A stretch of 64,000 nt of DNA from Streptomyces sp. B3I8 (GCF_030816915.1 NZ_JAUSYN010000002.1:4663501-4727500); one strand, 5' to 3'; positions 7,913-16,687 are shown, numbered from the stretch's first letter. A program made the numbers and translations. The notes: a model not told the origin generated them from the sequence alone.

Positions 7913-8147
7913 CACAGACCCCCGTAGCCGTGTCGTCGCACCTCTCCGTCGAGGAGTGGTCCGTCGACGAGTGTGGATGCCAGCATGCCGGGCGGACGAC
8001 GAAGCGTGCCCTGAGTTATCCACAGAGGGAGTCGTTCGTCATACAAACCACAGGTCGCGGGCGAATCGCGTGATGTGTGGTGGCCGACGCCCGGCAACCG
8101 TGCCCGGAAGGGGGACTTCCTCCGTGTGCAGCGGGTAACGTCTGGGC

Positions 8148-8762
8148 GTGCCCGCCGATCCACCGCACCGCGCAGCCGAAGCACAGCGCACCACGACGAG
8201 CCCGCCGCAGGGCGACCGGGCGCTGAGCGCGATCGAGGTCCGCCGGAGCGCGCGACGGCGCAGAACGGTCTCCGCGTACCGCGAGGGTGATCGCACCGTC
8301 GTGCTCATCCCCGCCCGGATGTCCGAGGCGGAGGAGCAGCGCTGGGTCACCGTCATGCTGGAGAAACTGGCCGCCCAGGAGAACAGACGCCGATTGGGCG
8401 ACGCCGAACTGACGGAGCGCGCCGCGCGGCTGTCGGCGCAGTACTTCGAGGGGCGGGCCCGGCCCGCCACTGTCCGCTGGGTCACCAACCAGAACACCCG
8501 CTGGGGCTCATGCACCCCCGCGGAGGGCAGCATCCGGCTCTCGCACCGCCTGCGGGACATGCCCGAGTACGTCGTCGACTACGTCCTGCTGCACGAGCTC
8601 GCGCATCTGCTGGTCCCCGGGCACGGCCCCCGCTTCTGGCGGCTCCTGGAGGCCTATCCGCGCACGGAGCGGGCCCGCGGTTACCTCGAGGGCGTGGTCG
8701 CCGCAGGGCGGCTGCCGCACCAGCCCGAACCGCCGGGCGAGCAGGTCCGCGGCGACGCTTGA
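8148..8762 (+). CDS. DUF45/YgjP-type metallopeptidase
   Basis: A 204-residue zinc metallopeptidase of the M48-like DUF45/YgjP family. The zinc site is HELAH (149-153), with the third ligand probably H159 in GHGPRFW. The upstream TRWGSC (118-122) is the other hallmark of the family. The first 35 residues are polar and nonconserved. No signal peptide is present, so it should be cytoplasmic. The GTG at 8148 lies 6 nt after a TAACGT hexamer and has no ribosome-binding site, which suggests a leaderless mRNA starting at the GTG. It is divergent from the ThiF/ABC1 pair and just upstream of the TerD/AIM24 operon. Substrates are unknown. Confidence 0.85.
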   Translation: MPADPPHRAAEAQRTTTSPPQGDRALSAIEVRRSARRRRTVSAYREGDRTVVLIPARMSEAEEQRWVTVMLEKLAAQENRRRLGDAELTERAARLSAQYFEGRARPATVRWVTNQNTRWGSCTPAEGSIRLSHRLRDMPEYVVDYVLLHELAHLLVPGHGPRFWRLLEAYPRTERARGYLEGVVAAGRLPHQPEPPGEQVRGDA

Positions 8763-8903
8763 ACCGCCCCGCGCGGCCCGCCGGGCACTTCCGGGCCCGG
8801 GCGCGGTTGTGTACCGGGTGTGTACCGGCTTCCTCCGATGTCGGACTTTGCCGTTAGCCTGACGCGACGCACTCGCACTCGGGATGGGGGACGGTCGTTA
8901 CGC

Positions 8904-10619
8904 ATGGCCAGGGAATTCCAACGCGGCCACAAGGCCCGGATCAGTGACCTCACCGCGGGAACCGATCTGTACGTGGGTGTGCAGATCGCCGGCCCCGGAC
9001 TGACGTTCGACATCAGTTGCTTCGGGCTCGACGCCGACGAGCGGCTCTCGGACGATCGGTACTTCGTCTTCTTCAACCAGCCGAACACGCCCGAGGAGTC
9101 CATTCAGCTGCTCGGCGCACAGGCGGGTGACACCGAGTCCTTCCGGGTGACGCTGGACCGGATACCGCCCCACATCCAGAAGCTGTCGTTCACCGCGACG
9201 CTCGACGGCGCCGGCCAGATGTCCCAGATCGGCCCCGGCTATCTGCGCATCGTCGCGGGCGGCGAGGAAGTCGCCCGCTACCCGTTCAGCGGCTCCGAGT
9301 TCAGCACCGAGCGGGCCGTCATGCTCGGCGACTTCTACCTGAAGGACGTCTGGCGGTTCGCGGCCGTGGGCCAGGGCTTCGACGGCGGTCTCGACGCGCT
9401 GCTGAAGAACTTCGGTGGCGAGGTGGCCGAGGAGGAGGCACCGGCACCGCAGCAGTCCCAGCCGCCACAGGCCGGCGCCGCTCCCGGTTTCGCCCCGCCG
9501 CCCCAGACCACCGCGCCCCCGGCCTTCGGCGCCCCCGCCGCCCCGGTGCCCCCACAGCCCCCGGCGCCCGTGCCGCAGCCCGCCGCACAGGGCTTCGCAC
9601 CGCCCCAGGGCCCGGGCACACCACCGTCCGCCCCGGCGCCCGCACCCTCGGTGCACGCCGCGCCGACCATCGTCGCGCCGCTGAACACCCCGCCCACCGG
9701 CACCGTGCCGCCCCCCGCTCCCGCCCCGTACGCGCAGCCGCCCGGCCCGCCCGGACCGCCGCCCGGCTACGGACAGCCGCCCCCCGCCCCGTCGGCCCCG
9801 ATGCCGTCCGGCTACGGCCAGCAGGGCCCGCCCGCGCCCCCCGGCTACGGACAGCAGCCCCCGCAGGCACCGACCGGCTACGGGCAGGTTCCAGGAGCCC
9901 CCGGCGCCCCCGGTGCGCCTTCCCCCTACGGCGTGCCCCAGGGCGCCCCGCAGGGCGGAGCGGGTGTCACCGCGGCGCTCCAGGCCTACCGCGAGGCCCC
10001 CACCGGCCTCCGCTGGACGCCGCAGAACCAGAAGCTCGTCCGCGTCGACCTCGGCGTCGGCGGCCAGCCCGTGCTGGCCCGCCAGGGCAGCATGGTGCTC
10101 TACCAGGGCAAGGTCGACTTCGGCTACAAGGGCGCGGGCTTCGCCGGCCGCATCGTCGGCAACGCCACCGGCCAGGAGATGCAGCTCATGCGCTGCACCG
10201 GCCAGGGCCAGGTGTTCCTCGCCGAGGGTGCCGCCCATCTGCACCCCGTCGAACTCCAAGGCGACGCGATCTGCGTCTCCGCGGAGAACGTCCTCGCCTT
10301 CGACGAGTCCCTCCAGTACGAGGTCCGCCGCATCGAGGGCCACGGCATCCCCGGCGGCGCGCTGTTCACCATGCAGTTCCAGGGCACCGGCACACTCGTC
10401 GTCAAGACGCACGGCACGCCGGTGGTGCTCCCGGTGACACCGACCACGTTCGCCGACTGCAACGCGGTCGTCGCCTGGTCCGCCGCCTCCCAGGTGATCG
10501 TCTCCAGCCAGGTGCGGATGCGGCGCAACGCCTACCCCGGAGACACCGGGGAGAGCGTCAACCTGCAGTTCCGCGGCGCGCCCGGCAACTTCATCGTCGT
10601 CCAGCCGTACGAGGTCTAG
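8904..10619 (+). CDS. TerD domain-AIM24 domain fusion protein
   Basis: A 571-residue three-part protein. Residues 1 to about 175 form a TerD-type domain, with GTDLYVGVQIAGPGLTFDIS and later FFNQPNTPEESI; TerD domains in tellurite-resistance and stress clusters bind calcium. Residues of roughly 180-355 are a Pro/Gly/Ala linker with repeated PPGYGQQ-like units. The C-terminal 210 residues are an AIM24 (DUF124) beta-rich domain. The ATG at 8904 is chosen because the TerD fold begins there; 84 upstream in-frame bases are open but nonconserved. Two stand-alone AIM24 genes follow at 11- and 18-bp gaps, forming one operon. AIM24 has no known bacterial biochemistry. I infer a scaffold that joins a metal-sensing TerD module to an AIM24 assembly. 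Confidence 0.85.
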   Translation: MAREFQRGHKARISDLTAGTDLYVGVQIAGPGLTFDISCFGLDADERLSDDRYFVFFNQPNTPEESIQLLGAQAGDTESFRVTLDRIPPHIQKLSFTATLDGAGQMSQIGPGYLRIVAGGEEVARYPFSGSEFSTERAVMLGDFYLKDVWRFAAVGQGFDGGLDALLKNFGGEVAEEEAPAPQQSQPPQAGAAPGFAPPPQTTAPPAFGAPAAPVPPQPPAPVPQPAAQGFAPPQGPGTPPSAPAPAPSVHAAPTIVAPLNTPPTGTVPPPAPAPYAQPPGPPGPPPGYGQPPPAPSAPMPSGYGQQGPPAPPGYGQQPPQAPTGYGQVPGAPGAPGAPSPYGVPQGAPQGGAGVTAALQAYREAPTGLRWTPQNQKLVRVDLGVGGQPVLARQGSMVLYQGKVDFGYKGAGFAGRIVGNATGQEMQLMRCTGQGQVFLAEGAAHLHPVELQGDAICVSAENVLAFDESLQYEVRRIEGHGIPGGALFTMQFQGTGTLVVKTHGTPVVLPVTPTTFADCNAVVAWSAASQVIVSSQVRMRRNAYPGDTGESVNLQFRGAPGNFIVVQPYEV

Positions 10620-10630
10620 GGGAGCCCGTC

Positions 10631-11311
10631 ATGAACCAGCAGCTCGCGGGCTACGCTCCCGCACCCGCCACCGCCCGTATGGAGAACCACGGCAGCCACA
10701 TGCTCAAGGTCGCCATGCAGAGCGGAAGCGACCTCCTCGCGCGTGTCGGCTCGATGGTCGCCTACGAGGGCTTCGTCCAGTACGAGCCCAACCCGCCGGC
10801 GGTGCGGCAGATCGCCCGTGACTGGGCAACCGGCGAGGGCGCGCCCCTGATGAAGTGCTCCGGGGACGGCCTGCTCTACCTCGCCGACTACGGGGCGGAC
10901 GTCGTCGTCATCAACCTCAACGGTGACGCGATCTCCGTCAACGCCACCAATCTGCTCGCCTTCGACGCGCACCTTTCCTGGGGCGTCGAACGCGTCAAGG
11001 GGCTCGCCAAGTTCGCCGGTCAGGGCCTGTGGAACACGAAGATCTCAGGGCAGGGGTGGGTCGCGCTGACCTCCCGGGGCACCCCGATCGTCGTCGACTG
11101 CGGCGGCGGCGAGGACGAGACGTACGTCGACCCCGACGCGCTCGTCGCCTGGTCCCCGAACCTCAAGGTGAAGGGGAAGCGCAGTTTCAAGGCGTCCTCG
11201 CTCATCGGGCGGGGCAGCGGCGAGGCCTATCAGATGGCGTTCTCCGGGCAGGGCATCGTCGTGGTGCAGCCCAGCGAGGACAGCACCGACCGCCTCCGGA
11301 TCCGGGGCTGA
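10631..11311 (+). CDS. AIM24 family protein, first stand-alone copy
   Basis: A 226-residue AIM24 (DUF124) protein. The family pattern is visible: LLARVGSMVAYEGF near the N-terminus, CSGDGLLYLADYG in the middle, and FSGQGIVVVQPSE at the C-terminus. The fold is a repetitive beta-sandwich rich in glycine turns. It lies 11 bp after the TerD-AIM24 fusion behind AGGGGA and 18 bp before the second stand-alone copy, so all three are probably co-transcribed. It has no signal peptide and no transmembrane segment. The three paralogous domains in one operon suggest a hetero-oligomer, but no function can be assigned. Confidence 0.85.
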   Translation: MNQQLAGYAPAPATARMENHGSHMLKVAMQSGSDLLARVGSMVAYEGFVQYEPNPPAVRQIARDWATGEGAPLMKCSGDGLLYLADYGADVVVINLNGDAISVNATNLLAFDAHLSWGVERVKGLAKFAGQGLWNTKISGQGWVALTSRGTPIVVDCGGGEDETYVDPDALVAWSPNLKVKGKRSFKASSLIGRGSGEAYQMAFSGQGIVVVQPSEDSTDRLRIRG

Positions 11312-11329
11312 GAGGGAGCGACCCACACC

Positions 11330-12085
11330 ATGCAGAGTTCTCTTTTCGCCCACAACGACCAGCAGACCCAGGAGCGCTACAGCCTGCAGAACCCGCAGCT
11401 GCTGCGCGTCGTCCTGGAAGGGCACGACGACGTCCTCGCCCGCAAGGGCACCATGGTCGCCTACCAGGGACTGGTCGAGTTCGACGCCGAGTACCAGCAC
11501 GGCGGGCAGCGGCGCGCGCGTGCGCACACCGGCGAGGGCCTGAACCTGATGCGCTGCCACGGCCAGGGCACCGTCTACCTCGCCAACCTGGCCCAGCACG
11601 TGCACCTGGTGGACGTCGAGCAGGACGGCCTCACCGTCGACAGCGCCTACGTCCTCGCCATGGACTCCTCGCTGCACCACGAGGTCGTCGCCGTCGACAG
11701 CCAGTACGGCATCTCCGGCTCCGGCAAGTACCAGCTCAACATCACCGGAGGCGGCAAGGTCGCCCTGATGACCTCCGGCGCCCCCCTGATGATGCAGGTC
11801 ACGCCCGACAAGTACGTCAACTGCGATGCCGACGCGATCGTCGCCTGGTCCACCGGGCTGCGCGTGCAGATGCAGGCCCAGACGCACTCCTCGGGGGTGT
11901 GGCGCCGCCGCGGCAACACGGGTGAGGGCTGGGAGCTCAGCTTCATGGGCAGCGGTTACGCGCTCGTCCAGCCCAGCGAACTGCTGCCGCCCCAGAACGC
12001 GGCGATCGGCCAGGGCCTCGCCGCCCAGTTCGGCATGGGCCAACAGGGCGCCCGCGGCCAGAACCAGGGCAACGTCTGGAGCTGA
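11330..12085 (+). CDS. AIM24 family protein, second stand-alone copy
   Basis: A 251-residue AIM24 protein and last gene of the TerD/AIM24 operon. It shares the internal marks of the other copies: DDVLARKGTMVAYQG, RCHGQGTVYLANL, SASGSGKYQLN-like repeats and a C-terminal FMGSGYALVQPSE. The ATG at 11330 follows GAGAGGGAG. Compared with the first copy it has an extra glutamine- and glycine-rich C-terminal tail (about 30 residues). The operon ends with three 18-bp tandem repeats and a strong hairpin shared with the convergent Nudix gene. Confidence 0.85.
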   Translation: MQSSLFAHNDQQTQERYSLQNPQLLRVVLEGHDDVLARKGTMVAYQGLVEFDAEYQHGGQRRARAHTGEGLNLMRCHGQGTVYLANLAQHVHLVDVEQDGLTVDSAYVLAMDSSLHHEVVAVDSQYGISGSGKYQLNITGGGKVALMTSGAPLMMQVTPDKYVNCDADAIVAWSTGLRVQMQAQTHSSGVWRRRGNTGEGWELSFMGSGYALVQPSELLPPQNAAIGQGLAAQFGMGQQGARGQNQGNVWS

Positions 12086-12110
12086 GGGGCGTCCGGGCCG
12101 GGCATGACCT

Positions 12111-12160
12111 CCGGCACGCATCGGCCCCCCGGCACGCATCGGTCCTCCAGCACGCATCGG
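12111..12160 (+). repeat. Three 18-bp tandem direct repeats
   Basis: Three near-identical 18-bp units with a shared GCACGCATCGG core begin at 12111, 12129 and 12147, between the AIM24 operon stop and its terminator. Confidence 0.85.
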
Positions 12161-12193
12161 TAAGGGGCGCCCGCTCTGGCGGACGCCCCTTAC
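12160..12193. terminator. Bidirectional terminator between AIM24 operon and Nudix gene
   Basis: A 15-bp stem with one mismatch (12160-12174 with 12179-12193) and a TCTG loop. Arm ends GTAAGGGG and CCCCTTAC give A/T-rich flanks on both sides, suiting termination of both convergent units. Confidence 0.8.
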
Positions 12194-12206
12194 ACCTTGC
12201 GGTCTG

Positions 12207-12734
12207 TCACAGCCTGGCGCGTGTGCCCGCCAGCAGCCGTACGACCGAGTCGTCCGCCACGTCCGCCACCGCGTCGTAGGGGAACCAGCGCAGGTCGAGC
12301 GACTCCTCGCTGATCGCTTCGACCGCTCCCGCGGGGGCGAGTGCCGCGTACTGGACGTCGAGGTGCCACGCGCACGGAGTCCGGTGCCGGTCCAGGCGCA
12401 CCGGCCCGCCCGGCAGCAGGGTGAGCCCCGCGATGCCGGATTCCTCCGTCGCCTCGCGCAGTGCCGACGCCGCCAGGGAGGCGTCCTCGGGCTCGCAGTG
12501 GCCGCCCATCTGCAGCCAGATGCGCAGCTTGCGGTGCAGGGTCAGCAGCACACGCCCGCCCGAGGGGTCGATCACCATGGCACTCGCCGTGATGTGCCCG
12601 TCCCGGCACGCCTTCCACATGCCGTCCGGATGGGCGGCGAGGTGGTCCAGATACGTTCGGCGCAGCGCGCCCTGCTCCGGGTCCTGGCGCTCGTACTCCT
12701 TGAGGACCAGGACCGCGTCGTCGTGAAGGCTCAC
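12207..12734 (-). CDS. Nudix hydrolase
   Basis: A 175-residue Nudix-fold pyrophosphohydrolase. The box is GGHCEPEDASLAASALREATEESGI in degenerate form: the REATEESGI part is intact, and the first glycine is followed by H-C rather than the usual F. Substrate is unknown. The GTG start at 12734 overlaps the stop of the zinc metalloprotease gene as GTGA, so translation is coupled. The N-terminal 45 residues form a helical cap before the Nudix fold. The pairing with the metalloprotease is probably an old actinobacterial operon, though nothing in the sequence links their activities. Confidence 0.9.
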   Translation of the reverse strand: MSLHDDAVLVLKEYERQDPEQGALRRTYLDHLAAHPDGMWKACRDGHITASAMVIDPSGGRVLLTLHRKLRIWLQMGGHCEPEDASLAASALREATEESGIAGLTLLPGGPVRLDRHRTPCAWHLDVQYAALAPAGAVEAISEESLDLRWFPYDAVADVADDSVVRLLAGTRARL

Positions 12735-14191
12735 TCGGCGCCGTCGCCCTTGCCGTCGTCCCCGTCCGCGGCGTCGTCCCTGCCGCCCTCGTCCTTGCCG
12801 CCCTCGCCCTTGCTCAGGTCGGGCTTGTGCGCCGCCTCACCGAGCATCTTGTCGAGCTCGGAGAAGTCCATCTGCTCGCGGTGCACGAAGCCGTCCGGGT
12901 CGTCCAGGTCGGAGGCGGTCGGCAGCATGTCCGGGTGCGCCCACAGCGCGTCCCGGCCGTCCACCCCGCGCGCGTCGGTCAGCGACGCCCACAGCCGGGA
13001 GGCGTCCCGCAGCCGGCGCGGGCGCAGCTCCAGACCGATCAGCGTGGCGAACGTCTGCTCGGCCGGGCCGCCCGAGGCGCGGCGCCGGCGCAGCGTCTCG
13101 CGCAGCGCGTCCGCCGAGGACAGGCGCGGCTTGGCCGCCGCGTGCACCACCGCGTCCACCCAGCCCTCGACGAGCGCCAGCGCCGTCTCCAGGCGGGCCA
13201 GGGCGGCCTTCTGCTCCGGGGTGTCCTCCGGCTGGAACATGCCCTGCTGAAGGGCCTGCTGCAGCTCCTCGGGGTTCTGCGGGTCGAACTGGCCGACCAC
13301 GTCCTCCAGCTTCGCGGTGTCGACCTTGATCCCGCGTGCGTATCCCTCGACGGCGCCGAACAGGTGCGAGCGCAGCCACGGCACATGGGCGAACAGCCGC
13401 TGGTGGGCGGCCTCGCGCAGCGCCAGGTACAGCCGTACCTCCTCCATGGGCACGCCCAGGTCCTTGCCGAACGCCTCGATGTTCAGCGGCAGCAGCGCGG
13501 CCCTGCCGGCCGGGCCGAGCGGCAGACCGATGTCGGTCGAGCCGACGACCTCGCCCGCGAGGACGCCCACGGCCTGTCCGATCTGGGTGCCGAACATGGC
13601 GCCGCCCATGGAGCGCATCATGCCGATGAGGGGGCCGGCCATGGCCTGCATCTCCTCCGGCAGGACATCGCCCATGGCCGCGCCGACGCGCTCGGCGACC
13701 GGGTCCACCAGGTCCTTCCACACCGGCAGGGTCGCCTCGACCCACTCCGCGCGGCTCCAGGCCACGGCGGTGCCCGCACCGGACGGCAGGGACGTCGCGT
13801 CGTCGAGCCACAGGTCGGCCAGCCGGACGGCCTCCTGGACCGCCGCGCGCTCGGCGGGGCCCACGCTCGCGTCCTTGGTGCCGTTCGGTGTGCCCTGGGC
13901 GACCGTCTGGCGGGCGATCTGCTGGGCCATGTCCCAGTTCACCGGCCCGCCCTCGTAGGAGAGCATCTGGCCGAGCTGCTGGAAGGCGGCTCCCAGATCG
14001 CTGGGGTTCAGGGAACCGAACATTGCTGCGAACGGGTTGTCGGCGCCGGCGCCGCCGGCTCCGGGCGACCCGAAACCGAACGGATGGGCCGGTCCCTGAC
14101 CACCACCGCTCTGCTGGTCCTTCTTCTTGCCCTCGTCGCCGTCGTCCGGCTCCTCCGGCGGAAGGCCGAATCCGAATGGGGTGTCACTCAC
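12731..14191 (-). CDS. Zinc-dependent metalloprotease-like protein (F420-associated hydrolase family)
   Basis: A 486-residue protein of the actinobacterial 'zinc-dependent metalloprotease' family, sometimes labelled F420 biosynthesis-associated. The central region holds LREAAHQRLFAHVPWLR, whose two histidines are the likely metal ligands. N-terminal residues 1-60 are Gly/Pro-rich with two HPFGFG/PFGFG-like segments, and the C-terminal 35 residues are acidic-lysine low complexity. Hydrophobic segments around GPLIGMMRSMGGAMFG may be buried helices. The GTG at 14191 gives the conserved MSDTPFGFG start. It is the first gene of a two-gene unit with the Nudix gene and is divergent from the SDR gene. 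The physiological substrate is unknown, and proteolytic activity is inferred from the family name only. Confidence 0.8.
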   Translation of the reverse strand: MSDTPFGFGLPPEEPDDGDEGKKKDQQSGGGQGPAHPFGFGSPGAGGAGADNPFAAMFGSLNPSDLGAAFQQLGQMLSYEGGPVNWDMAQQIARQTVAQGTPNGTKDASVGPAERAAVQEAVRLADLWLDDATSLPSGAGTAVAWSRAEWVEATLPVWKDLVDPVAERVGAAMGDVLPEEMQAMAGPLIGMMRSMGGAMFGTQIGQAVGVLAGEVVGSTDIGLPLGPAGRAALLPLNIEAFGKDLGVPMEEVRLYLALREAAHQRLFAHVPWLRSHLFGAVEGYARGIKVDTAKLEDVVGQFDPQNPEELQQALQQGMFQPEDTPEQKAALARLETALALVEGWVDAVVHAAAKPRLSSADALRETLRRRRASGGPAEQTFATLIGLELRPRRLRDASRLWASLTDARGVDGRDALWAHPDMLPTASDLDDPDGFVHREQMDFSELDKMLGEAAHKPDLSKGEGGKDEGGRDDAADGDDGKGDGAE

Positions 14192-14398
14192 GGGATTCCT
14201 CGGCTGGTTGGGCCACCGGCTCTCACTCCGGCGGCTGGCTGCCCGACAACACCACCCAGCGTAGACACCTGGACCGGTTCGGGCCTCAGTGCGTCGCCGA
14301 CTCCTGGGCTGCGGCAGGATGGATGCCACCCGGTGCGCACGCGTCCACCGCGTGCGTACCGTCGCGCTCGTACTGAAGACAACCGCTGGAGACGCCCG

Positions 14399-15508
14399 GT
14401 GAGTTCCCCAGATCCGCAGGTTCGCGCAGCGCGAAACCACACAACCGGCCCCGCGGGCCGCGGCCCCGTCGTCGCGGTCACCGGTGCCGCGACCGGCGTC
14501 GGTGCCCTGCTCACCGAGCGGCTCGCCGCCTCGGACGAGATCGGACGGGTGATCGCGCTCGACGAGCGGCGGGGGGAGTGCGCCGCCGCCGAGTGGCACG
14601 TCCTCGACATCCGCGACCCGGCCGTCGCGGAGAAACTGCGCGGCGCGGACGTCGTCGTCCACCTGGCGCTCGACCTGGACCTCGAGACCGACGCGGCCGC
14701 CCGTACGGCCTACAACGTCCGGGGGACGCAGACCGTGCTGACCGCCGCCGCGGCGGCCGGGGTGCACCGGGCGGTGCTGTGCACCTCCGCGATGGTCTAC
14801 GGGGCGCTGCCGGACAACGAACTGCCGCTGTCCGAGGACGCGGAGCTGCGGGCCACCGCCGAGGCGACCGGGGTGGGCGACCTGCTGGAGATCGAACGTC
14901 TCGCCCGGCGGGCCCCGCGCGCCCACCCCGGCCTCAATGTGACCGTCGTCCGGCCCGCCGTGCTGGTCGGCGGCACGGACACCGCGCTGACCCGGTACTT
15001 CGAGTCGCCCCGGCTGCTCGTCGTCGCCGGGTCGCGGCCCGCCTGGCAGTTCTGCCACGTCGAGGACCTGTGCGGGGCGCTGGAGTACGCCGTCCTGGAG
15101 AAGGCCGACGGGGAACTCGCTGTCGGGTGCGACGGCTGGCTGGAGCAGGAGGAGGTCGAGGAGCTCAGCGGGATCCGGCGGATGGAGCTGCCGTCGGCCG
15201 TGGCACTGGGCGCGGCGGCGCGGCTGCACCGCATCGGGCTCACCCCGTCGCCCGCGGGTGACCTCGCGTACACGATGTACCCCTGGGTGGTGAGCGGGAG
15301 CCGGCTGCACGACGCGGGCTGGCGGCCGCGCTGGACCAACGAGGAGGTCCTCGCGGCGCTCCTTGAGGAGGTCTCCGGGCGGCACACGGTGGCCGGACGC
15401 CGGCTGGGCCGCAAGGACGCGACGGCGGCGGGCGCGGCGGGAGCCACGGTGGCGCTGCTGGGCGCGGCGGCGGTGGTCCGGCGGGCCCGCAAGGCGCGAC
15501 GGCGCTAG
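14399..15508 (+). CDS. Atypical extended SDR (NAD-dependent epimerase-like), catalytic dyad not visible
   Basis: A 369-residue Rossmann protein of the NAD-dependent epimerase/dehydratase type. The dinucleotide site is VTGAATGVG (27-35), followed by DERRGE-type acidic adenosine recognition and TSAMVYGA in the middle. After that serine-containing motif a YxxxK dyad should appear, but the stretch ATAEATGVGDLLEIERLAR has no tyrosine or lysine, so dehydrogenase activity is doubtful. The C-terminal 30 residues are hydrophobic (AAGAAGATVALLGAAAVV) and end in seven basic residues, which looks like a tail anchor. The GTG at 14399 follows GGAG at 14388. It is divergent from the metalloprotease. It may be a membrane-tethered NAD(P)-binding sensor rather than an enzyme. 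Confidence 0.85.
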   Translation: MSSPDPQVRAARNHTTGPAGRGPVVAVTGAATGVGALLTERLAASDEIGRVIALDERRGECAAAEWHVLDIRDPAVAEKLRGADVVVHLALDLDLETDAAARTAYNVRGTQTVLTAAAAAGVHRAVLCTSAMVYGALPDNELPLSEDAELRATAEATGVGDLLEIERLARRAPRAHPGLNVTVVRPAVLVGGTDTALTRYFESPRLLVVAGSRPAWQFCHVEDLCGALEYAVLEKADGELAVGCDGWLEQEEVEELSGIRRMELPSAVALGAAARLHRIGLTPSPAGDLAYTMYPWVVSGSRLHDAGWRPRWTNEEVLAALLEEVSGRHTVAGRRLGRKDATAAGAAGATVALLGAAAVVRRARKARRR

Positions 15509-15576
15509 AGCTTGTTTCTCGACTCCGGTCTTTCGCCCGGAGGGCGGGCCGGGCGGCGTCAGGTGCGTGCTCTGGG

Positions 15577-15611
15577 TCCCCCTGCTCGAGCGAAGCCGAG
15601 AGCTTGGGGGA
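15577..15611. repeat. Dispersed Streptomyces palindromic repeat
   Basis: An imperfect 35-bp palindrome with TCCCCC/GGGGGA ends and a CGAAGC centre, upstream of moaE. I recognise this type as a repeat scattered through many Streptomyces intergenic regions; copy number cannot be tested here. Confidence 0.6.
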
Positions 15612-15701
15612 GCGTGTATGGCGGCGTCCGGCAGACGGGATCGAGAGACAGGCCCTGGACGCGGTTCTTCGGTTGTCAGTGCTGTGCGGCACGATGGGGG
15701 C

Positions 15702-16169
<468 letters not shown>

Positions 16170-16407
16170 GGCGCCCGCTGGTTCCGCCCGTTCCGGCGCG
16201 TGTGCCCGTACCTCCCGCTACACCGGCCACCGTCCCCCCGCACACACACCACCGAGCCTCGCGCGACACGCGTAAGGGCCCGTTCGCGCGACACGCGCCG
16301 CCGTCCCTCCCGGCCGCGTGACCCGCCCCCTGGCGTGCGCGTTAGCATGCGGATGATTAATCTGTTGATCAGTCAGTCGCGGACGCTCTAGGGGTTGGGA
16401 GGTCGGC

Positions 16408-16572
16408 ATGGCGGCGCTCGCCTGGTTGCTGATTCCGTTGGTCGCCGCGATCGGTGCCGGACTGTGGGGCGGTTGGGCCGGCCGGAACCGCAAGACCATC
16501 GGTGACGGTTCCGAACTCGCCGGATACGCCCGCTTCCGCGAGGCCATGGAGAAGCCCCGCACCGAAGTCTGA
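16408..16572 (+). CDS. Small single-span membrane protein (54 aa)
   Basis: A 54-residue protein preceded by a strong GGGAGG ribosome-binding site at 16397-16402. One hydrophobic helix (LAWLLIPLVAAIGAGLWGGW, residues 4-23) is followed by a basic stop-transfer GRNRK and a soluble tail of about 26 residues ending EKPRTEV. Codon use is typical of the genome and the gene has its own terminator. No family recognised; I believe similar short proteins occur next to ylbL in other Streptomyces. The 238 bases upstream hold no other gene; a TTAGCAT -10-like element sits near 16341. Confidence 0.75.
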   Translation: MAALAWLLIPLVAAIGAGLWGGWAGRNRKTIGDGSELAGYARFREAMEKPRTEV

Positions 16573-16590
16573 GGCTCCTTCGGGAAAAGG

Positions 16591-16630
16591 CCGGGCCCGA
16601 CAGTGCCTTCCGGGGCACCGCCGGGCCCGG
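16591..16630 (+). terminator. Terminator after the small membrane protein gene
   Basis: Two-part hairpin: outer 9-bp arms CCGGGCCCG/CGGGCCCGG at 16591-16599 and 16622-16630, and an inner GTGCC/GGCAC stem. It is preceded by GGGAAAAGG. Confidence 0.7.
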
Positions 16631-16687
16631 GCCACGGACGGACAGCCCCGACGGTGCGCCTACAGGTCTGTCCCGTACTGTCGTTCC

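Noticed and set aside
6671..8762. Possible peptide-modification (TOMM/lanthipeptide) cluster based on ThiF-like protein
   Set aside because: No YcaO, precursor peptide, transporter or maturation protease is adjacent; the DUF45 protease alone is not enough.
8820..8903. Earlier start for the TerD-AIM24 protein
   Set aside because: The extra 28 residues are arginine/serine-rich, not part of the TerD fold, and the region looks like a promoter.
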